DNA of 33,675 nucleotides from Rubrivivax sp. (GTDB lineage Bacteria > Pseudomonadota > Gammaproteobacteria > Burkholderiales > Burkholderiaceae_C): contig JAURZK010000078.1 of assembly GCA_030653505.1 (NCBI GenBank), positions 1 through 33,675 on the forward strand, written 5' to 3'. The position numbers were made by a program, and so were the translations under genes. Shown one piece after another: positions 32,484 through 33,675 of the stretch. The notes under the pieces are model-generated. The model worked only from the letters and a program-made list of their open reading frames with translations. It was not told where the DNA came from and searched no databases. Position 1 is the first letter of the stretch. Each line of letters begins with the position of its first letter.

Positions 32484-33398
32484 ATGTCCCAGACGCGCGA
32501 CGACGACCATTTCACCGCCGAGGCCGCCTGGCAACTGGCCCGCGGCGTCGGCAACGCCTGGCTGGCCGACGGTGTGCTCAGCATGGGTGCGGCGTTGGCC
32601 TACTACACGCTGTTCTCGCTGGCGCCGCTGCTGCTCATCGTCGTCTCGGTGGCCGGGCTGGTGTTCGGCGAGGACGCCGCGCGCGGCGAGATCCAGGCCC
32701 AGTTGAGTTCTCTGATGGGCAGCCGCGGCGCCGGCGCCGTGCAGGACCTGCTGGCCAGCCTGGACCAGCCCGCCGAAGGCCGCGCCGCGGCCACGCTGGG
32801 CGTGGTGCTGCTGCTGGTGGGTGCCACCACCGTCTTCGCCGAACTGCAGGATGCGCTGGACCGCATCTGGCGTGTCCCTGCGCGCCCCGGTGCGAGCGGC
32901 TGGCTGGCGCTGCTGCGCCAGCGCCTGCTGTCATTCGGCCTCATCCTGGCCATCGGCTTCCTGCTCACCGTTTCGCTGGTGCTCAGCGCCGGGCTGGCGA
33001 CGCTGCAGCGCTGGTGGAACCCGATGTTCGGGCCCTGGCTGGAGAGCGCGGCGCTGGTCAACGCGGTGGTCAGTTTTGCGCTGGTGGCGGCAATGTTCGC
33101 CGGTGTCTACAAGGTCATGCCGCGGGCCTACGTGGCCTGGCGCGACGTCTGGACCGGCGCGCTCTTCACCGCGGTGCTGTTCACTCTGGGCAAGATGGCG
33201 ATCGGCTGGTACGTCGGCCGCAGTGGCGCGGTGACGGGTTTCGGCGCCGCGGGCTCGCTGGTGGTGGTGCTGCTGTGGGTCTACTGGTCGGCGCAGATCT
33301 TCCTGCTGGGCGCCGAGTTCACCTGGGTGTACGCAAACCTGTTCGGCTCGCGGCGGCCGCGCACCATGGCGCCAGCTGTTCCAGCACCTGCCGTGTAG
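32484..33398 (+). CDS. YihY/BrkB-family membrane protein
   Basis: This 304-residue integral membrane protein of the YihY/UPF0761 family was once named ribonuclease BN; that assignment is no longer held. About six membrane helices are visible, with ADGVLSMGAALAYYTLFSLA at the first and the conserved ELQDALDRIWRVP between helices. Later come MPRAYVAWRDVWTGALFTAV, the helix-5 region AIGWYVGRSG and the final WVYWSAQIFLLGAEFTWVYA. The ATG at 32484 is chosen since MSQTRDDDHFTAEAAWQLAR is a typical cytosolic start; the frame opens 45 bases earlier. Function unknown, proposed as a transporter. Its 3' end overlaps the next gene, on the other strand, by 80 bases. Confidence 0.9.
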   Translation: MSQTRDDDHFTAEAAWQLARGVGNAWLADGVLSMGAALAYYTLFSLAPLLLIVVSVAGLVFGEDAARGEIQAQLSSLMGSRGAGAVQDLLASLDQPAEGRAAATLGVVLLLVGATTVFAELQDALDRIWRVPARPGASGWLALLRQRLLSFGLILAIGFLLTVSLVLSAGLATLQRWWNPMFGPWLESAALVNAVVSFALVAAMFAGVYKVMPRAYVAWRDVWTGALFTAVLFTLGKMAIGWYVGRSGAVTGFGAAGSLVVVLLWVYWSAQIFLLGAEFTWVYANLFGSRRPRTMAPAVPAPAV

Positions 33399-33675
33399 CG
33401 GCCTGCGCGGCGCGCACACCGCCGGCGCTGTCGGCGGTGGTGGCGGGCACGGTGGCGCTGAAGTCGCGGCTGCCCAGCACCTGGCGTGTGGCGCCGTCCA
33501 CCAACGTCGCGCGCAGGGTCAGCGTTACCGCGCTGTCGCCGCCGTCGAAATCCTGCCGCAGGCGCAGCACCTCGGTGTCCAGCCGCAGCGTGCTGGCCGC
33601 GGCGCGGGGCGCAGAGACCACTGCGGCAAAGGCGCCGCTGCGCTGCAGCGCGGCCACCCGCAACGGCGCCAGCAT
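33319..33675 (-). CDS. PqiC-like ABC-transport auxiliary lipoprotein, C-terminal half (5' end outside window)
   Basis: The visible 118 residues match the C-terminal half of the ABC-type transport auxiliary lipoprotein family (PqiC/YmbA-like), which accompanies MCE-domain lipid transport systems. The features are MLAPLRVAALQRSGAFAAVV, LRLDTEVLRLRQDF, VTLTLRATLVDGATRQVLGS and the C-terminal helix RAAQAATRQVLEQLAPW. The family is about 200 residues with an N-terminal lipobox, so the start and signal peptide lie beyond the window; the ATG at the very edge is internal. The last 18 or so residues (AAAASRTGLRTPR) extend past the family end and are antisense to the YihY-like gene. Confidence 0.75.
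   Translation of the reverse strand: MLAPLRVAALQRSGAFAAVVSAPRAAASTLRLDTEVLRLRQDFDGGDSAVTLTLRATLVDGATRQVLGSRDFSATVPATTADSAGGVRAAQAATRQVLEQLAPWCAAAASRTGLRTPR

Overview
The window is high-G+C DNA with short intergenic gaps. Its gene content points to a betaproteobacterium of the order Burkholderiales, probably near Rubrivivax, Leptothrix or Roseateles. The pointers are the rph-rdgB-hemW order, the cheR-cheD-cheB order, a PEP-CTERM protein, a DUF3717-DUF1289 protein, and a stop-codon-proximal dispersed repeat of a kind I associate with that group. The placement is inferred from family resemblance, not from a marker gene.

Left part (1-14.1 kb), core functions. A Ser/Thr kinase C-terminus (cut by the window edge) is followed by a PP2C phosphatase. 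Next come the overlapping genes rph, rdgB and hemW, then cheR-cheD-cheB on the minus strand. Divergent from cheR is a tightly packed set: a GGDEF diguanylate cyclase, a MinD/ParA-like ATPase, a group II truncated haemoglobin and a small lipoprotein. After that lie smr and radC (minus strand, overlapping), slpA and ispH (plus strand, overlapping), serS and tRNA-Ser(CGA). Three copies of an approximately 85-90 bp repeat sit just 3' of the kinase, cheD and cheR stop codons.

Middle part (14.1-20.0 kb), accessory region. The last 18 bases of identity in the tRNA-Ser T-arm/acceptor region recur as a direct repeat at 18405-18422. They bracket about 4.3 kb that looks like an integrated element. It carries a large DUF4062 protein with a HEAT-like repeat tail (a candidate conflict or defence protein of clearly lower G+C), a small serine recombinase, a 5'-truncated hicA and an intact hicB. 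Beyond the distal repeat is more decayed accessory DNA: vapB with a vapC broken by one in-frame TGA, and the C-terminal remnant of a MmeI-type DNA methyltransferase/restriction protein.

Right part (20.0-33.7 kb), core functions again. There is a lipoprotein, a Met/His-rich Spy/CpxP-like periplasmic protein followed by its probable OmpR-type regulator and histidine kinase, and a MATE transporter overlapping a DUF3717-DUF1289 gene. A PEP-CTERM protein converges on a TPR-sulfotransferase across a shared terminator. A PaaH-type 3-hydroxyacyl-CoA dehydrogenase, an AsmA-family protein, a YihY-type membrane protein and the C-terminal half of a PqiC-like lipoprotein follow (the last cut by the window edge).

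No stretch longer than about 300 bases lacks a gene or gene remnant. The gaps at 14156-14379 and 16846-17124 hold no gene I can recognise.
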